In this document: positions 32,975 to 46,800 of the stretch, one piece after another
Numbering within the stretch: position 1 is the stretch's first letter
Layout of the letters: every line of letters begins with the position of its first letter
DNA from: Rhizophagus irregularis
Taxonomy: Eukaryota; Glomeromycota; Glomeromycetes; Glomerales; Glomeraceae
Reading direction: 5' to 3'
Length of the DNA stretch: 64,000 nucleotides
NCBI RefSeq assembly: GCF_026210795.1
Contig: NC_089449.1
Span: forward strand, 930,001 to 994,000
Notes under the pieces: model-generated
What the model was told of the DNA's origin: nothing
The model's database searches: none
The model's input: only the letters and a program-made list of their open reading frames with translations
Translations under genes and position numbers: made by a program

Positions 32975-34204
32975 ATGTATAATAAAATGGCTTTAAAAGA
33001 TATTTTAGCTTGTCCCATCATATGTAGTATTTTTTGTTTAATGTTTGCTGAACTTCCTTTAATTTTTATTTGTCCTATTCTAGGTACAAAGAAACTTTTT
33101 TTTTTATTTTATTTTGTTTTATTTGATCTTTATTTATTAAATTTGTTGCTCCTTTTTTTTATAGAAATACAAAAATTAAGATTATTTGATGAGTATAGTA
33201 TCCCTTATAGTAAATATATTGAATATACGTAAGTATTTTAAATTAAAAAAAGCTTGACTTCATTCTTCTAATAATAATAACGAAAGTATACTCAATATTT
33301 TAGATATTTATCTCTTACTTTATTTCAACTTTGTGAGTTATATATATTAAGGGTTCATTTAATACAATTTTTTGGATTGATACGATTGATACTAAATTAA
33401 AATTTTATTTTTTATATTATTATAGTATTAGCGTTCCTCATTTTTTGTTGTTGCTGCTATTTTGCTAGAGAAGATTTGAGCAAGGAATTTATGTATGAAA
33501 AAAAAAGAAAAATATGATTAAGATTTATTTTTTTTAAAAAAAATAAAACATTGACATAATATATTTTTTTCCTATTTTTATTTATTTAGTTTAACGACAG
33601 TATTATGGTTAGTTATTCCAAGTAAGTTTACTACTATTTATATGTTCCTCTTTCTCTTTTTTTTAAAAAAAGATTTTCAAATCTAATACCTTTTCGTTTA
33701 TTTTTAACAGTCATTTATACGATCTTTACAATAAATGAGTTAGGTGATATTCCATTTTATTGTCCAACAAATTATGATTATGGGGAACCAGGATTACGAT
33801 ATGTTTGCCAAACTCGGTTAGCGAATTTAATTTGTATGTGGGTCATGTTCATGGGAATACTCTTGACTGGTATTACAATGATCATTCCAAAAGAAATTTT
33901 AATTGATATATTTAATGATGATGGCGACGAAGAATATCAAGCATTTAATAGCGGAGGAGGTAATCGTGATGGATATCAAAGTGTTAAACAGAATGATCTT
34001 AATTATAAACAAATTCAAATCGTTCGACAAGATGAAACAGATGGATCTTCAAGTAATGGAATAGATGGAATGGGAAGAAACGAAAGTGAACCTTCTAAAC
34101 ATGATAAACCTAAAGGAAAAGAGGAAACCTTTGGATTTAATAATGATGATTTACAAAAATTTATTGATCCTGACGATAATGATAAATTAAAACATATTGT
34201 TTGA
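32975..34204 (+). CDS. Unrecognised four-pass membrane protein, tandem paralog 3 (264 aa)
   Basis: Exons: 32975-33083, 33165-33228, 33304-33332, 33426-33492, 33590-33621, 33711-34204. Internal exons of 64, 29, 67 and 32 nt match paralog 1 (64, 29, 70, 32). The signature reads FTINELGDIPFYCPTNYDYG with VCQTRLANLICMWVMF entering the fourth span. The C-terminal cytosolic-type tail is about 100 residues longer than in its sisters and is hydrophilic (DGDEEYQAFN, VRQDETDGSSSNGIDGMGR). This suggests a region for protein contacts or phosphorylation. Translation could also begin at the second Met at 32,987. Confidence 0.68.
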
Positions 34205-35399
34205 TTATAGATAAAAAAAAAGTGTTATGTAATATTATTTACACATTTTATTTATATATTATTCATATTATTTTATAGCATTTTTTTTTTTTTAGTTTTT
34301 TTTCTTTCGGGATTTTTTTTTTATAACCTAAAAAAGTTTCATACACATATATTGAGAAATATAATAAAATTAGATTTCATTCATTATTATTATTTTACTC
34401 ATAAAAAAAAAAAATAATTAAATCATTATAATATAGGAAATTGTATTATTTTATTTACAATATATAAGAAAATGTAATAAATCATTATTCTTTGAACTAC
34501 ATTCGAGTCGAATAATTTTTTTGAAATTTGTATATATATAATTATAATTTAAGATTATTTAGATTATTTATAATGCTCATAATGTAAATTATTTTAATTA
34601 TTTTGATAATCCGAGTTACCAAGTGATTCAGATGTTTCAGATATTCGATTTTTTTTTTTTTAACGCATATGATCAAATATAAAATTCAATGATGGTACAT
34701 AATATGATAAAATGAAGATTGTTAGCGTTCGATTCCGGTATAATTAAAAGATTCCTGGTTTGGAAGAAAGATCGATCAAAGTTTATTTATCGAGAATTCA
34801 TTATAATAATCGTGAAACAAAAAATTCATTCCCTGCTATTATTAGAATAGAGACAAATTCCGATTTCCCGTTCTTCCCGACTGATTTATAATGATAACTT
34901 TAATGGTAATGATCTTTTTATTTTTAATTATTTGTTTATTTACAGACTTAAATAGATATGAATTTTTTTTAAAAAAAAAATGCGATATTCGATTTTCACA
35001 ATTAGTAATTTTTAAATGAAAAGAATTGGATTTAATCGACAATGATTTTCGTATGAATACCTAAAGTCAAATTCAAAAATAAAATAAGATTCACGAAAAT
35101 CCACGAAAATCTATAAATTAAAATTGACATAAAAAAGGAAAAGAATAAATTAATATCAACCATTATTTTAGGTTTTATATATAAAAATAATGATTTTAAG
35201 TTTTATATATAAAAATTCATTTTTCATGTCATTGACTAAAAATTTCAAAAAAAAAAATCATTACGACTTTTGTAATAGATAAAAATCCTAACATACATGG
35301 CTTGCTTTTTAGTCTATTACCTTAAAATTCAAACCGACCAAAAGCCTTAAATATATACTCATTTTTTTTTTTTAAAAAAAAAATAATAATAATAATAAA
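34205..35399. other. Intergenic region, no gene seen
   Basis: About 1.2 kb of AT-rich DNA. The 66-codon reverse frame at 34,842-35,042 has no support. A T-run/A-run palindrome followed by (aat)n lies directly before the next start codon (35,362-35,398). Confidence 0.4.
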
Positions 35400-36427
35400 A
35401 TGAAATTATTAAAATCAACCATACCAAAGCTTAGCATTTTTCATATTTTTCGTAGTAGTACCAAAAGATTATTAAATCTAGATGAATTAGAAATAGATAG
35501 ATTACAATATTCTCATGATGTGTATCGAACGATATTTGATGGAAATTTTTCTTCTCCCGTAACTGAATGTTTACAAAAAGGTGCTAAAGTTTTAGACTTC
35601 AGGTACATGGCCTATTAATGACCTATTAATGTGTTCTTTTATATTTTTTTTCCTTAATTTGTCTCAATCTAATTGTATTTTGATTTTTTTTAAAGATGTG
35701 GCCCGGGAACTTGGGCTTGTGAAATGTCAAGCGACTTCAAAAATTCCATATTCTATGGAGTAGAATCAATATCATGTTTTCCATTACAAAAACCTTTAAA
35801 CGTTGAATTTATTAAATCAAAAACGTTAAATGATAAAATACCTTTTGAAAATAATTTTTTTGATTTTATATTTGTACATTCCGCTATACTATGGTATTCT
35901 AGTTCTCAATGGAAAGAAATTATTATACCTGAATTAATTCGTATACTTAAACCTGGTGGTTACTTGGAAATTATGGAAGCTGAAATAAAATTATATGGTG
36001 AAGGTCCTGAAACTCCCATATTGACCAAACATATCGAAAAATGTATGTACATCAATATTATCTTTTTTTTTTTTTGATTAAATTTGTGAATATTAATTTC
36101 TTCTTTTTCTGTATAGTTCGTGCATCATTGAGATCTCATAAAGTAAATCCTTACTTGGTATTGGAATTACCAAAGATATTAAATTCAACGAATCAAGTGA
36201 AGGATATTCAAAAAGATATACGTAAATGTCCAGTTGGTGTTTGGGATTATAAATTAGGTAACTGGGGTGCAGAATTAGTTATTTCTTTAATTTTAAGAAC
36301 CTTAATAACTAAAAAATCAATAAGAAAAAAAGATTATGAAGATATAGCTAAAAAAATGATGATTGAGGTAAATAAGGTTGAATCTTATTTTTGCAAACAT
36401 AGGATATGGGCAAAGAAAGTAGGCTAA
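35400..36427 (+). CDS. SAM-dependent methyltransferase (286 aa)
   Basis: Exons: 35400-35602, 35696-36042, 36117-36427 (phases 2, 1). The first intron splits motif I. VLDFRCGPGTWACEM is the SAM-binding loop, with YGVESISC as the acidic motif II, FIFVHSAILWY as motif III, and LIRILKPGGYLEIMEAEI as the post-motif III block typical of class I methyltransferases (Methyltransf_11/25 type). The usual Gly of D-x-G-C-G is Arg here, from the spliced codon AG|A, so either the site is altered or the gene tolerates it. The substrate cannot be told; fungal relatives include LaeA/UMTA-like and phospholipid-type enzymes. There is no signal peptide, so it is probably soluble. Confidence 0.8.
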
Positions 36428-36848
36428 AAAAAAAATATCTAATAATTCTAATTATAAAGCTTAATAATAATAATATTAATATTTTATTCTAATTTATATA
36501 ATAATGTTTAAACAATTTAATTATTTATATCTTAAACCAGGGGGATATTTAAATTCTCTCTAATAACCTACTCTAATAAATTAGCAATATTATATAAAGG
36601 TGACAAATAGGATTAAAGGTGAAGGATATGATAAATAGATGAAGAGATATCCCCCGGTGCAACTATCTATTTTATTTTATAATTTATCTATGGTGAATAA
36701 AATTAATTTATAGTAATTTGAATTAATTTAAAATTCAGATTTCCGAACACCGTTATTATTGAATTTGCTGTATCACAGATATATTTCTTATTTATTAAAA
36801 AGCAAGTGACCGGAATTTAATTTCTTTGGAGAGTTAGATGCTAAGTAT
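36428..36848. other. Convergent intergenic region
   Basis: Short 3'-to-3' gap between the methyltransferase and the LUFS gene. No feature seen. Confidence 0.4.
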
Positions 36849-37700
36849 TTATTCAAAGGAATTACCGTAAGATATTCTCGAATTACGTTCCTGCAAATTA
36901 CTAAACAAATCCCAGAAAGTTAACCACCACTCATTGAGAAATCCACCCGGAACATCCAATGGTAATGGTATACTAGGAAGTTCATTATTTGAAAACGCAT
37001 TAAAAGGTGGTAATAGAGTTGTATCAGTTGAAGTTGACTTCATGAATTCATTAGAACAATGATAATTATGTCTGGTGGCATCGCCTGTTGTTGTATCGTC
37101 TTCTACGTGTTCTTCTACATCCTTGAAATTTGTATCTTTCCGAATTTCTTCATTATTTTCTTTCTGAGATTCTCCCGTACTCACTGTAAGTTCAAAATTC
37201 TTTTGTTACTTTTTAACAATCTTCAAACTTACAAATCCTTGTATTTTTAAAAAAATTTGATTTAAAAAATTATTTTATTGACATCATTTTTACTATGTCA
37301 CCTTCAATATGCTCTTCATTTTCTTCTTTCTTATTTCCATCATCATCGTTAGCATGTTCTCCTTTATTTCCCCTCTTCATAAATTTCATTATTAGATGAA
37401 CTTTTTTTTGTACATCTTTTACTTTTTACAACATCACTATATACTTGATAAACTTACGTGATGCATTTGGACTTTTTTCTTTCTTTCTTTTATGACTTCA
37501 TTTTCTTGTTTTTTTGTTATAATTTCATTTCTAATTACATTAATTAACCATTCAGGAGGCCAATTATCAAGGCCAACTTCTTCGAAATATGTTCTAGCTG
37601 TATCAGTACATCCAGATTTTCTCAAATAATCATAAACGAACGCTTCAAGTAATCGTTTGGCTCTTTTACGAAATTCTTCAGAGCTTATTGGTTGTGCCAT
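36849..37700 (-). CDS. LisH/LUFS-domain protein, Flo8/SSDP-like (216 aa)
   Basis: Exons: 37700-37458, 37374-37302, 37183-36849. Residues ~8-45 (RAKRLLEAFVYDYLRKSGCT, then DTARTYFEEV) form a LisH motif, the N-terminal part of the LUFS domain. The last exon has VPGGFLNEWWLTFWDLF, closely like the Trp-rich end of the LUFS domain in SSDP/SSBP, LUG and yeast Flo8. Between them lies a ~110-residue charged, Thr/Asn-rich insert where other LUFS proteins have a short loop. LUFS proteins are transcription co-regulators in the nucleus. The middle exon is chosen because it is open and keeps phase. Its donor (gtgaca) is weak, so this exon is the least certain. Confidence 0.7.
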
Positions 37701-37953
37701 CTTTAATTTATACTATATAAAAAGAAATAAAATGGATAAAAAAAAAGCTATAAATTATGAAAGAAAAAAAAAATTTTTTTTCAGATCGATGGTAAGTTTA
37801 TTTCAAGTTTTTACTCCATTTATACATACATTTATAAAAGTATTTCGTCATACTATACTAACTGCGGTCAATTTAGTCTAGTCAAGTTTACAAACAAATT
37901 ATATGTAAACGCGTGCACGAATGTTACACAAGTTCCGACACGACAACCTACAA

Positions 37954-38088
37954 CTAGATCGGCGGATCGACCGGATCGTTACCTACAAAAACAAAACCCG
38001 TGTTTCTATAACTATTACAATCACAGATAATAGAAAAATGATCAGAAAAGGACTTACCGCTTTGATTATGAGGTAGAAACAGACTCAT
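37954..38088 (-). CDS. Candidate spliced upstream ORF of the LUFS gene (19 aa)
   Basis: ATG at 38088 opens MSLFLPHNQSG to a strong donor (gtaagt) after 38058. The acceptor at 37983 joins in frame to NDPVDPPI and a stop at 37954, about 250 bp before the start of the LUFS gene on the same strand. It has no homology that can be recognised. It may be a translated leader ORF in the 5' UTR, or a chance frame across a real leader intron. Confidence 0.3.
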   Translation of the reverse strand: MSLFLPHNQSGKSFSDHFSIICDCNSYRNTGFVFVGNDPVDPPI

Positions 38089-38140
38089 GATTAAAAGAAT
38101 GCAAGTTGAAAGGAAGCTTTGAGGAATTGTTTCATATATA

Positions 38141-38176
<36 letters not shown>

Positions 38177-40841
38177 CTCTTGGTTTCGTTATCAGAATCA
38201 TACTTTTTTATCAGATGTTAATCCATCGTTGAAGTTATCTAAATGGTAAGATCCGGATAAAATATTTTGATCTATTACAATTGATAGTGGATAAAGCATC
38301 TCTGTGGCTATCTTCATATTTTATGAAGCATAATAAATAATAATTATAAACTTTTTCGGAACTTACAATAATATTGAGAACTTCGTTTGACGGAAAAGTG
38401 AGATGGAATCATGATATTCACTAAATATTTTGAATTTACTTTCAGTGAAAATAAGAACTTAACATTCACTCAACTTTATATCATTTACAATTCAAATTCT
38501 GATATTTTGAAAGATGTAAAAGCCAAAATAATGTTCATTACCAAGTTGTTAGGACTTAGGACGATTTGTAATTATAATTATTTAATTTACTTTGTCATTA
38601 TATCTCTCGTGTATTATTCTTTTTTGAGGAATATCAAGTTAAAAACAGTTACAATAAAATGTAGATTTAATAATATTGAAATTTGCAACGTTAATTCACC
38701 TTCTTTTATTATGTAATATATAGAGAGGAACAAAAACATGATTTTTAATACACAATTTTTTCTATCCTAGTAAAATGAATATAACAACTAAGTATAAAAT
38801 TTCCCAACTATTTGTAGTTATTTCCAATAACATATTATGTAGTATTTTGAATGTAGTCAGGGTCAAACAATTACTAGTTTCTCCTAATTGTATGGTCTTG
38901 TAAGCGTAACAGCGTAACACATATTATTCGACATTTTCCCTTCGCCTCCTTATTTATTGAAAAAGTTACAAAATATTGTTTTTTTATCTAAAAGTAATAA
39001 TTTTTATTTAAAAGAATAAGCAATATATATATATTTCCTTGTTTAAATACCCTCTTATGCCTCTTTGATTCTGCTGCTTAAACTCTATCGTAATTTTTCA
39101 AAACTTTTTAAATCTTCCCCCTCAATCACTGAATAAGTGTTTATTAAATAAACAATTAAGTTGAAATGACTTATTTAATTTATAACGGCTATACAGGTTA
39201 AAAGATCTAGTTTAGCTCATTTATTACTAAGCTATTTTAAAAAATAAATTTGTATTATATCATTAGAATCTAATTTACTATTTTATCTTATATTGCATTT
39301 AACTATAAATTGATAATGAGCGTGTATTAATAATGATATTATATATAACACAAATAATTTGTATATTCACCCTATATTTATCATTAGATCATTTTTAAAA
39401 ATTTACTCAGCTAGGATTGGGTTCAGTCTTTTACCATGGACGAGGATCAGATCAGCCTTAATTTACTTAATAAATGCTTTAAATGAAGTTTGTACCAACG
39501 TTAGTGACAATTACTTTATACGTGTACAAAAATAGACATATTTTTATCGATTACCGATCCTTTTTTAGCATATCATTCTTATTTATGGGCGGTGTGATAT
39601 ATTCTTCGGTGAAATTTAAGGCATTAATTCATAGATGAAGCATACGTTCATCTTTACTAAAACTCGACCAAATAAATTTTATGAAATGATATTTAAATCG
39701 GCTAATTAATATCAGATTGCATTTCAAAGACTTTTTTGGGAAGTTAATACAGCCGAGGATTTTCTAGAGTATGAGAAAAAAAGAAATATAGATTGTTACA
39801 AATTTTACTGTAAATGGACAAGTATAAACATTGATTATCTGATCTATAATAGAAATGAATAGCCTATTTAATTAATCGGAATTAACAAAATTAAACATGG
39901 TATATAGTTTTTCTTGTCATTTATATGGACTTAGCAGGGGGTATTAATTATGGGAGATGCGCCGTATCCATTTCAAGAATTATGGAGAAAAGCAAGGAAG
40001 GATTACTCTTTAATCTCCTTGTAGGATAGTCACATTAAGAAAATAATGCTGATGAAACAAAAAAAGTTATTATAGAAAGTTAGAAAGTGAATAATCTGAA
40101 TTTTTTTTTTAGTAAAGGAACCAAATTATTATGTAATTTACGGTACGACCGGTTCTAGAACTCGTTTAGTTCGTACAATCTCATTAATATCGTTAAGTTG
40201 ATTAGATTTTTGAGCACTTTAATTTAGCATGCGAAAAGGTTAGATTAATGTTTTATTTGCATAAATTACTTCCAAAAGTACAAGTTTGATCATTATTTTT
40301 TCTTGTTTAAATTTCTGTATCACGTGATTAAATAGATCAAGAACGCGTCTACCTTCCCTGACTACTCCTGTTAAGTCCTGTATGCGATATTGATAAACTT
40401 GGAGCAATTAACATATTGAACATATAATTTTATCTTCAATCTATTTAATGTGATCTATTGTTACCTGTTATGATTTGAAAAATTGACAAAAAGTTTGTGG
40501 TCTCCGTGAAAATCGTACACTATTAATAATTAACTCCCTGGATTGTCTTAATACTAGATATAATTACTTCTCAAAGTTCCCTGGGAAACGTTTTCAGGAA
40601 ATCTGGTCGCACGTTTTACTACAGATTTTCACCATGTATCTTGATTTATCATATTTTGAAGTGTATGCTATTGTGCTTTATTAATCAGATAGGAATCTAA
40701 AATTTTTCCGTGTAACCGTGTAAAATATCGTGAATTCATGTTCATGATTTGTATTAATTCATGTGACACAGCAGAAATTAAACCTGATTACCACAAAAAT
40801 AGGTAAGTGACACGACCGTTTTCTAACAAAATAACAAACGG
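38089..40841. other. Long divergent intergenic region
   Basis: Lies between the divergent LUFS and RalGAP genes and probably contains both promoters. A (TA)n run sits at about 38,141-38,174. The 101-codon frame at 38,411-38,716 has no family resemblance. Nothing else recognised. Confidence 0.45.
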
Positions 40842-43800
40842 ATGGATCCTGACGAAATAATTAATAGTAATAGCGATAATGTTAAGGAAAGTTCTACAAA
40901 TAATGAACAGCGGGAACGATCTAAAGTACAAAAAACAGTGTCTCTTGCTAGAAAACGAAGAGGTACTCACAGTAATGGAGATGGCTCCAGTAGTTCAACA
41001 AAACAGACATTCGCCACTGCTATAAATCAAATCTTACATAGACGTGCTTCGGTTTCTTCACAAAGACCAAAGGATTTAATAGCTGAAATAAATACAAATA
41101 GATTAGAAACTACTAATAATATACAAAACGCTTCTCCTCCAAGTCCAGTTGCCGTTAATGCTCCAATTAAACAGCAGCCTCAAAATCAACCTTCTCAAAA
41201 TCAATCCTCGCATTCAACACAACAACCACCTTTTCAGCGATTATTACGAAAGAAAAGTATACGTACTTCTAATAACGGACAGTATTCTCCGGTTTCCCCC
41301 TCGCAGTCCTCTCCTTTATCGCCAACAGTTGAAGAAGACTTTAGTGATAGTTTGTCTGATATTGATTCAAATAATAATTTAAATAACAAGCGAATGCAAC
41401 ATGGGACAAATTCTTCTTCAAATCATTCAGTTAATTCTAGTGCTTCGTCAATTTCTTCTCCAAGAAAACAATTTCTATTTGAGATTAGTAGTAGAGAACA
41501 AAAATTATTAATATCATCTCAAACATCTCAAACAAAAGATGAAAAGTTATTAAAAAAAGCAAAGATATTTTTAGATGCAAAGCAAAGGCCAAAAGCTAGG
41601 ATCGCATCATTATGGAGTTTTACAGGTAAGTTTATTTTTTAAATTTATATGTATTAAAATATGAAAATATTTCAAATTTCTAATAATAAATTGTTTTTTT
41701 TATTTTTTATTTCCGGATTTTTCAATTTATTTTGTTCAAAAAAATTATCTTTCATGTGTAAGATTTCACAAGTGAATTTGATCAGGCTCAGTTTTTTCAA
41801 CAAAATGCTGAAGATGTATTCGATGTAATTTATAAATCATTTATGAATCAAGTGGATAAAATAAAACGTGAGAATTTAAAATTTTGTTTTCAACAATTAA
41901 TTCGAATAAATAAATTAAAAAAGTATTGATCTTATAATTTATAAACAGAGAAAACAGATCGTCCGTCGTCATTTACATCAAAGGAATTTTTGAATTTAAA
42001 TAAGATCTTACTTTTATTACGTAAAATATTTTTATTTATACCTGACAGAATAAGGCTTGGATGGCAAAAAAAACAAATAGGTATATAGGTTTTATTTTTT
42101 TCTATAAAAGAAATTTTTATTCAATTTTTTTGGTTATAATATATTTACATTTGAATTATTTTTAATACAATAAGCCAATATATTATCAATTTTGCTCGAT
42201 CATGGAAATCATCCCCGAGTTCGAATACAAGGATTTCAACTTTTGATATTATGGTTAAATGATCAAACAATGGAATTAGACGAATGCCTACATTTATATT
42301 CAAATGCTATTTCGTTAGATATATTTTTTTTCGATCAAATAAAAAGTATGGATGAAAAAACGTATCATACAAAAGACAAAGGATGGAGAAAAAGTTATAT
42401 TCCTCTTGCTCTAGGCCAAGAATTAATTCGAGGTAAGAAGAATACAGAATGAGAATTTTTTTTTTTTTTTTAAAAAAAAATAACCCCTTTTTTTACCAGG
42501 TGATCCTCGAGGAGCTTTATTTCCCAATCCACATCAACCAACATTTACTGATGCGGTAAATTTAATTCAAATAGATTTAGGCAGTATAGTTAGATTAGCA
42601 CATGTAGCAGCTGGATCAATACCACCATCAGAAAATTATGAATTTCCTGCAATAGAAAGTATTGAACCTGATAACGGTATTGCTATAGGAATGGGAATTG
42701 ACGCAGCATTTGCTTCTGCCAAATTTCATTTTGAATTAATTAAAAAGCAATATCTTGTAAAACTTTTTCCTCAATGCGCCAAATTTCTTGGATTGTTACC
42801 TGAAGATCAAGGTATTCAAATTTTATCACTTTCATTTTAAATTATATTTTTAATATACTAATTTTCTGTTAAAAAAAAAACACCTATTAAAGAATATGGT
42901 TTTCAAAGATGTCCACCGACAATTTTGAGAGCTTTAATTACATTCTTCATACATCATTGCCTCGATAACTATAGTGCATCGGATACAATTTCTTCATATC
43001 CTTCACCTGCAACACCTATTTTAAAGTCCATAGTGTTGGCTCCAGAGAATCGTGAATTTGCACATGAAATAGTAAGGCAGTCATTAATGTTGCCAGCTGG
43101 TAGTCCACTTTATAAAGATATCGTTAGAGGTGCAGTTCATATAGTAGGAGTATGGATTCTAAGTGGGGTTAGTTTTTAATTAGAGTTTTAGATTAAGTAA
43201 TTCCCACTTTCTATCAAACTCATAAAATTCTTTAATTTGTAGGAAGAAGAAAGACCAGCCTTTTTACGTAAATCTCATCAAAATTTGCCTCTTTCATCCC
43301 CTTCGACAAGTCAAAGTGATGTATCCACAACTCCAAATCTGACGCCGACATCAGCTATGTCTTATTCAGATGCAAATATTTATCTTAGAAGATATATAAA
43401 GTTACTAAATCTCGTGTTCGATGATCATTCATTCCTAACTATTGATGGAGGAATGACAAATATTGAGGTGGAGGCACAAGTTTCTATTTATAGAGATGTT
43501 TTGTCCTTATATCGTTCGATGACGACTGAAAGTTCTATTGAATTGGAGTTAGGAACTTGGTACGCGTTGAATTTATAATTATATCTTTTTATGTTAAATA
43601 TTGACTTTTTTGTATATTAGGGAAACTTTACTGAGGTCACTTTTAGATGTTCAGAGAAAGATTATGAATCAAAGTGACAAGTATGCTTCAATACCTTCTG
43701 TAATGTTGGCTGATGATTTGGCCGATTATTTGATTGAAGTAAGTGAAAAATTCTTAATAATATCAATTAATAACAATAAGTATATTCAATTTTTTTTTTA

Positions 43801-46800
43801 TTATTTAAGACTACATTATACGCGTTTACTCGGTCAGAATTTCAAGATCCAGAGTTATGGAATAAATTGGCAATTCAACTGAGTTTTAGTGTAAGATGGT
43901 ATCAAACAATTTCACAGTGGACTGTAAGTATCTAATACTTTTTTCCTATACTATTTAATTATTTTTAGTCATGCAAATTCAATCTATAAATTCAATCAAA
44001 TTCTTCTTTTTTAGAAAATCATGTTGCGTTTGACAAAGATTCTTTCAAAGCATGTTTATCAAGTAGATCTTAATCAAGTAGAGTTACAACGACGTCTTTT
44101 AGAATTTTCAACATTGGAACGCCATCAACATCGTCGAAAACCTTCCAAGAATCGTGCAAAACAATTTTCATTAAAACATAAATCTTCAGGCAGCACTTCT
44201 TCACGTGAAGATTTCGATTTATCATCGCCAGGGTCATCTAAGAACTTTATTGAGCATGGTAAACCCGGAAGACGAACTTTGAGCATGCATTCAGATACGA
44301 ACCAGTTTGATACAAAATTGTTAGGTGTTGGAAATCATGGACCTACTGCTTCCTCTTTGCATTCTGGTAGCATTTCGTCAGATGAAGACGAAAATGATGA
44401 TGATGATGATTTTTTTGACGCTCGTAGTGACATTGGTAATGAAGCCAAGGTAATATTTTCTTTGATTATTTTGCTATGGCTATTTGAAATCTTGTTTCGC
44501 AAAATTAAATTTTTTTTTTTAATTAGTCAAACCGAACCTCGGCCGTATTTTTCACTCAACCGAATTTCAGTAACGAAAAACTATCAATGTCTTTGGCTAA
44601 TTTTAGAAGTCCAGAATTTGTTCATCTTGATGTATTATCATGGACTGCTGAAAGTTCATTATTAGTATGGAAAAGCATGCTTTATTCTTTGGGTAATTTG
44701 AATTGTATTCAAATTATTCCATATCACACTGATGCTATCAAGTGTTTAATAGATATGTTAGATATGTTTGAATTGGTAATTTTTATATCATTTTTTGGTC
44801 CTTTTTTGAATTTTACTTATTGATAAATATTTATGTGATATTAATAGGTTTGCTATAATCAATTTGGGAATGTTCCTCTTCCTCCGATTTATGAATTTGC
44901 TCCTTGGCTTCTCGAAGCTTGCAACTTGCCACTGTAAGTCTCTCACATTCGCGCATTTTAATTTTTTTTAAAAAAAATTGTATCCATTATTTTTTTTTTT
45001 TTGTAGAGCCTTTGCACCCGGGCGAGCATTAGCATATGGTGGACTTTGCAAAATTATGTCTCGTCGGCATCATGAATCTAACAAATCTTATCCTGATTTC
45101 TATCGTACTATGATGAAGGGGCTAACTGATTCTGATAGAACTATAACTTATGCAATAATAAATAATTCCACAAAGCTATTTTCTCAAGGTCTTCCAGGAA
45201 TTAATATTCTTTATCGTCCTTTTATTGAATCAATAAGAAATTTATTATCTGAACATGATTCGAAGAGGATTCCTGATTCTACAAGACAAAATGCTATCAC
45301 CGTACTTTGTTCACTCATACGTAAGTAAATCTGTAAAAATTCCTATTCCGCAAAAAATTTAAATAACTTAAACAATTCAATTTGGATGAACCAGGTTTCG
45401 GTATGTTGGATAGTCAAAAATGTGCTGAGGTAAGTGTGAAATGAAAAATCAATGTTTATTATTTGGTTAACTGTTATTTAATAACTGATCGTCACTTTTT
45501 GAACTTTAGGAAAGATTAATGTTGAAAGAAGCATTGATCAACTCATTGTCGACAGAAGATTCGATAAAAAATCATGACATGCATAATATGTTGTTGTACG
45601 GCATTTGTACACTTGCATTTGATGAACTTACTGCAATAATTTGGTTGGTATTTGTCTATTTCCCGTATTTTTATACAATTACATCCATAAACTAATCAAT
45701 ATTTGTAGGCCACATAAGACTGTCGTTAAAGAATGTTTTCGAACAATGTTGGATCAGTTATATTGGAGTCAATTGTCAGTAGTTTCAGCAGCCGCAGATT
45801 GCTTAGTTGCATTTGCACAAAATTTTTCAATGTGGTCCGATAATGAAGAGGTAACTATTTTTTTTATCTGATTTGGAATTGGTTTCTTAATTATAATACA
45901 ACTTGTGTATTATCATTTTATAGATATATATCATGGTTCTCCAAGATGTTTTTGCTAATTTAATTGGAGCTCTGGATGAACATATTACGATACAAAAAGC
46001 AACTGTGAGAAATGGAAGAGGTATATTTATACTAAATTTGATTAGAAAGGACAATACTAACTTCTTTTTTAAATTTAGGATTCATAATAGCCAAGCTGTT
46101 TTATTGTCTACTTGAGTGGTTGATGGTGATTCCTTCATCCATTTTCACAGACACTGATTTATGTCAGCTAGTTCTTGATGTGATCGACTTGGCATTTGAA
46201 GATCGTGGAGTATGAGAAAAATTATACCTTAAAAGTTTATTTGTTTATTTTAATTTGTATTTATTATTGAGTTTGAATTTCTTGTTTTATTTTCTATTAG
46301 GCGGAATCACTAAATTATTACAAGAAAGTGTATCCTGCTCCATTTAGAAATCGAGGAAAGAAAACAAAATTGAGATTCAAAAAATCGGCGCGCAGAATTT
46401 CATTAGGAATAAATTTCAGTAGCGAAACTTATGTTCAAATTGGCATTGAAAATGATATTGAGGATGAAAATTTTGTTAAGGTATATTAATATCATAATAT
46501 CATATTTATTATTCTTTTGAATAGTTATATTAAATGAATTATTTTATTATTTATAGGAAGTTGCTGAGTGTGTATTATTGCATTTGACACATCATTTTGA
46601 CAATTTTGCTCCTTTTTATGGTCCTGCAACAATAAACAGGTTTGTAATTTGGATTATTCGATAATTCAGAATCAGGAAAAAACCATGAAATTAATTGTTA
46701 ATACTTTGATACTTTAAACAAATTCTTTCATACAGCACTTTAACTGGCCCAATAGGATCCGACACTAAAGATGATGAATGTGCCGAACATTACCAATATT

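Noticed and set aside
38411-38716. 101-codon frame
   Set aside because: Low-complexity AT-rich composition, no domain, isolated from other exons.
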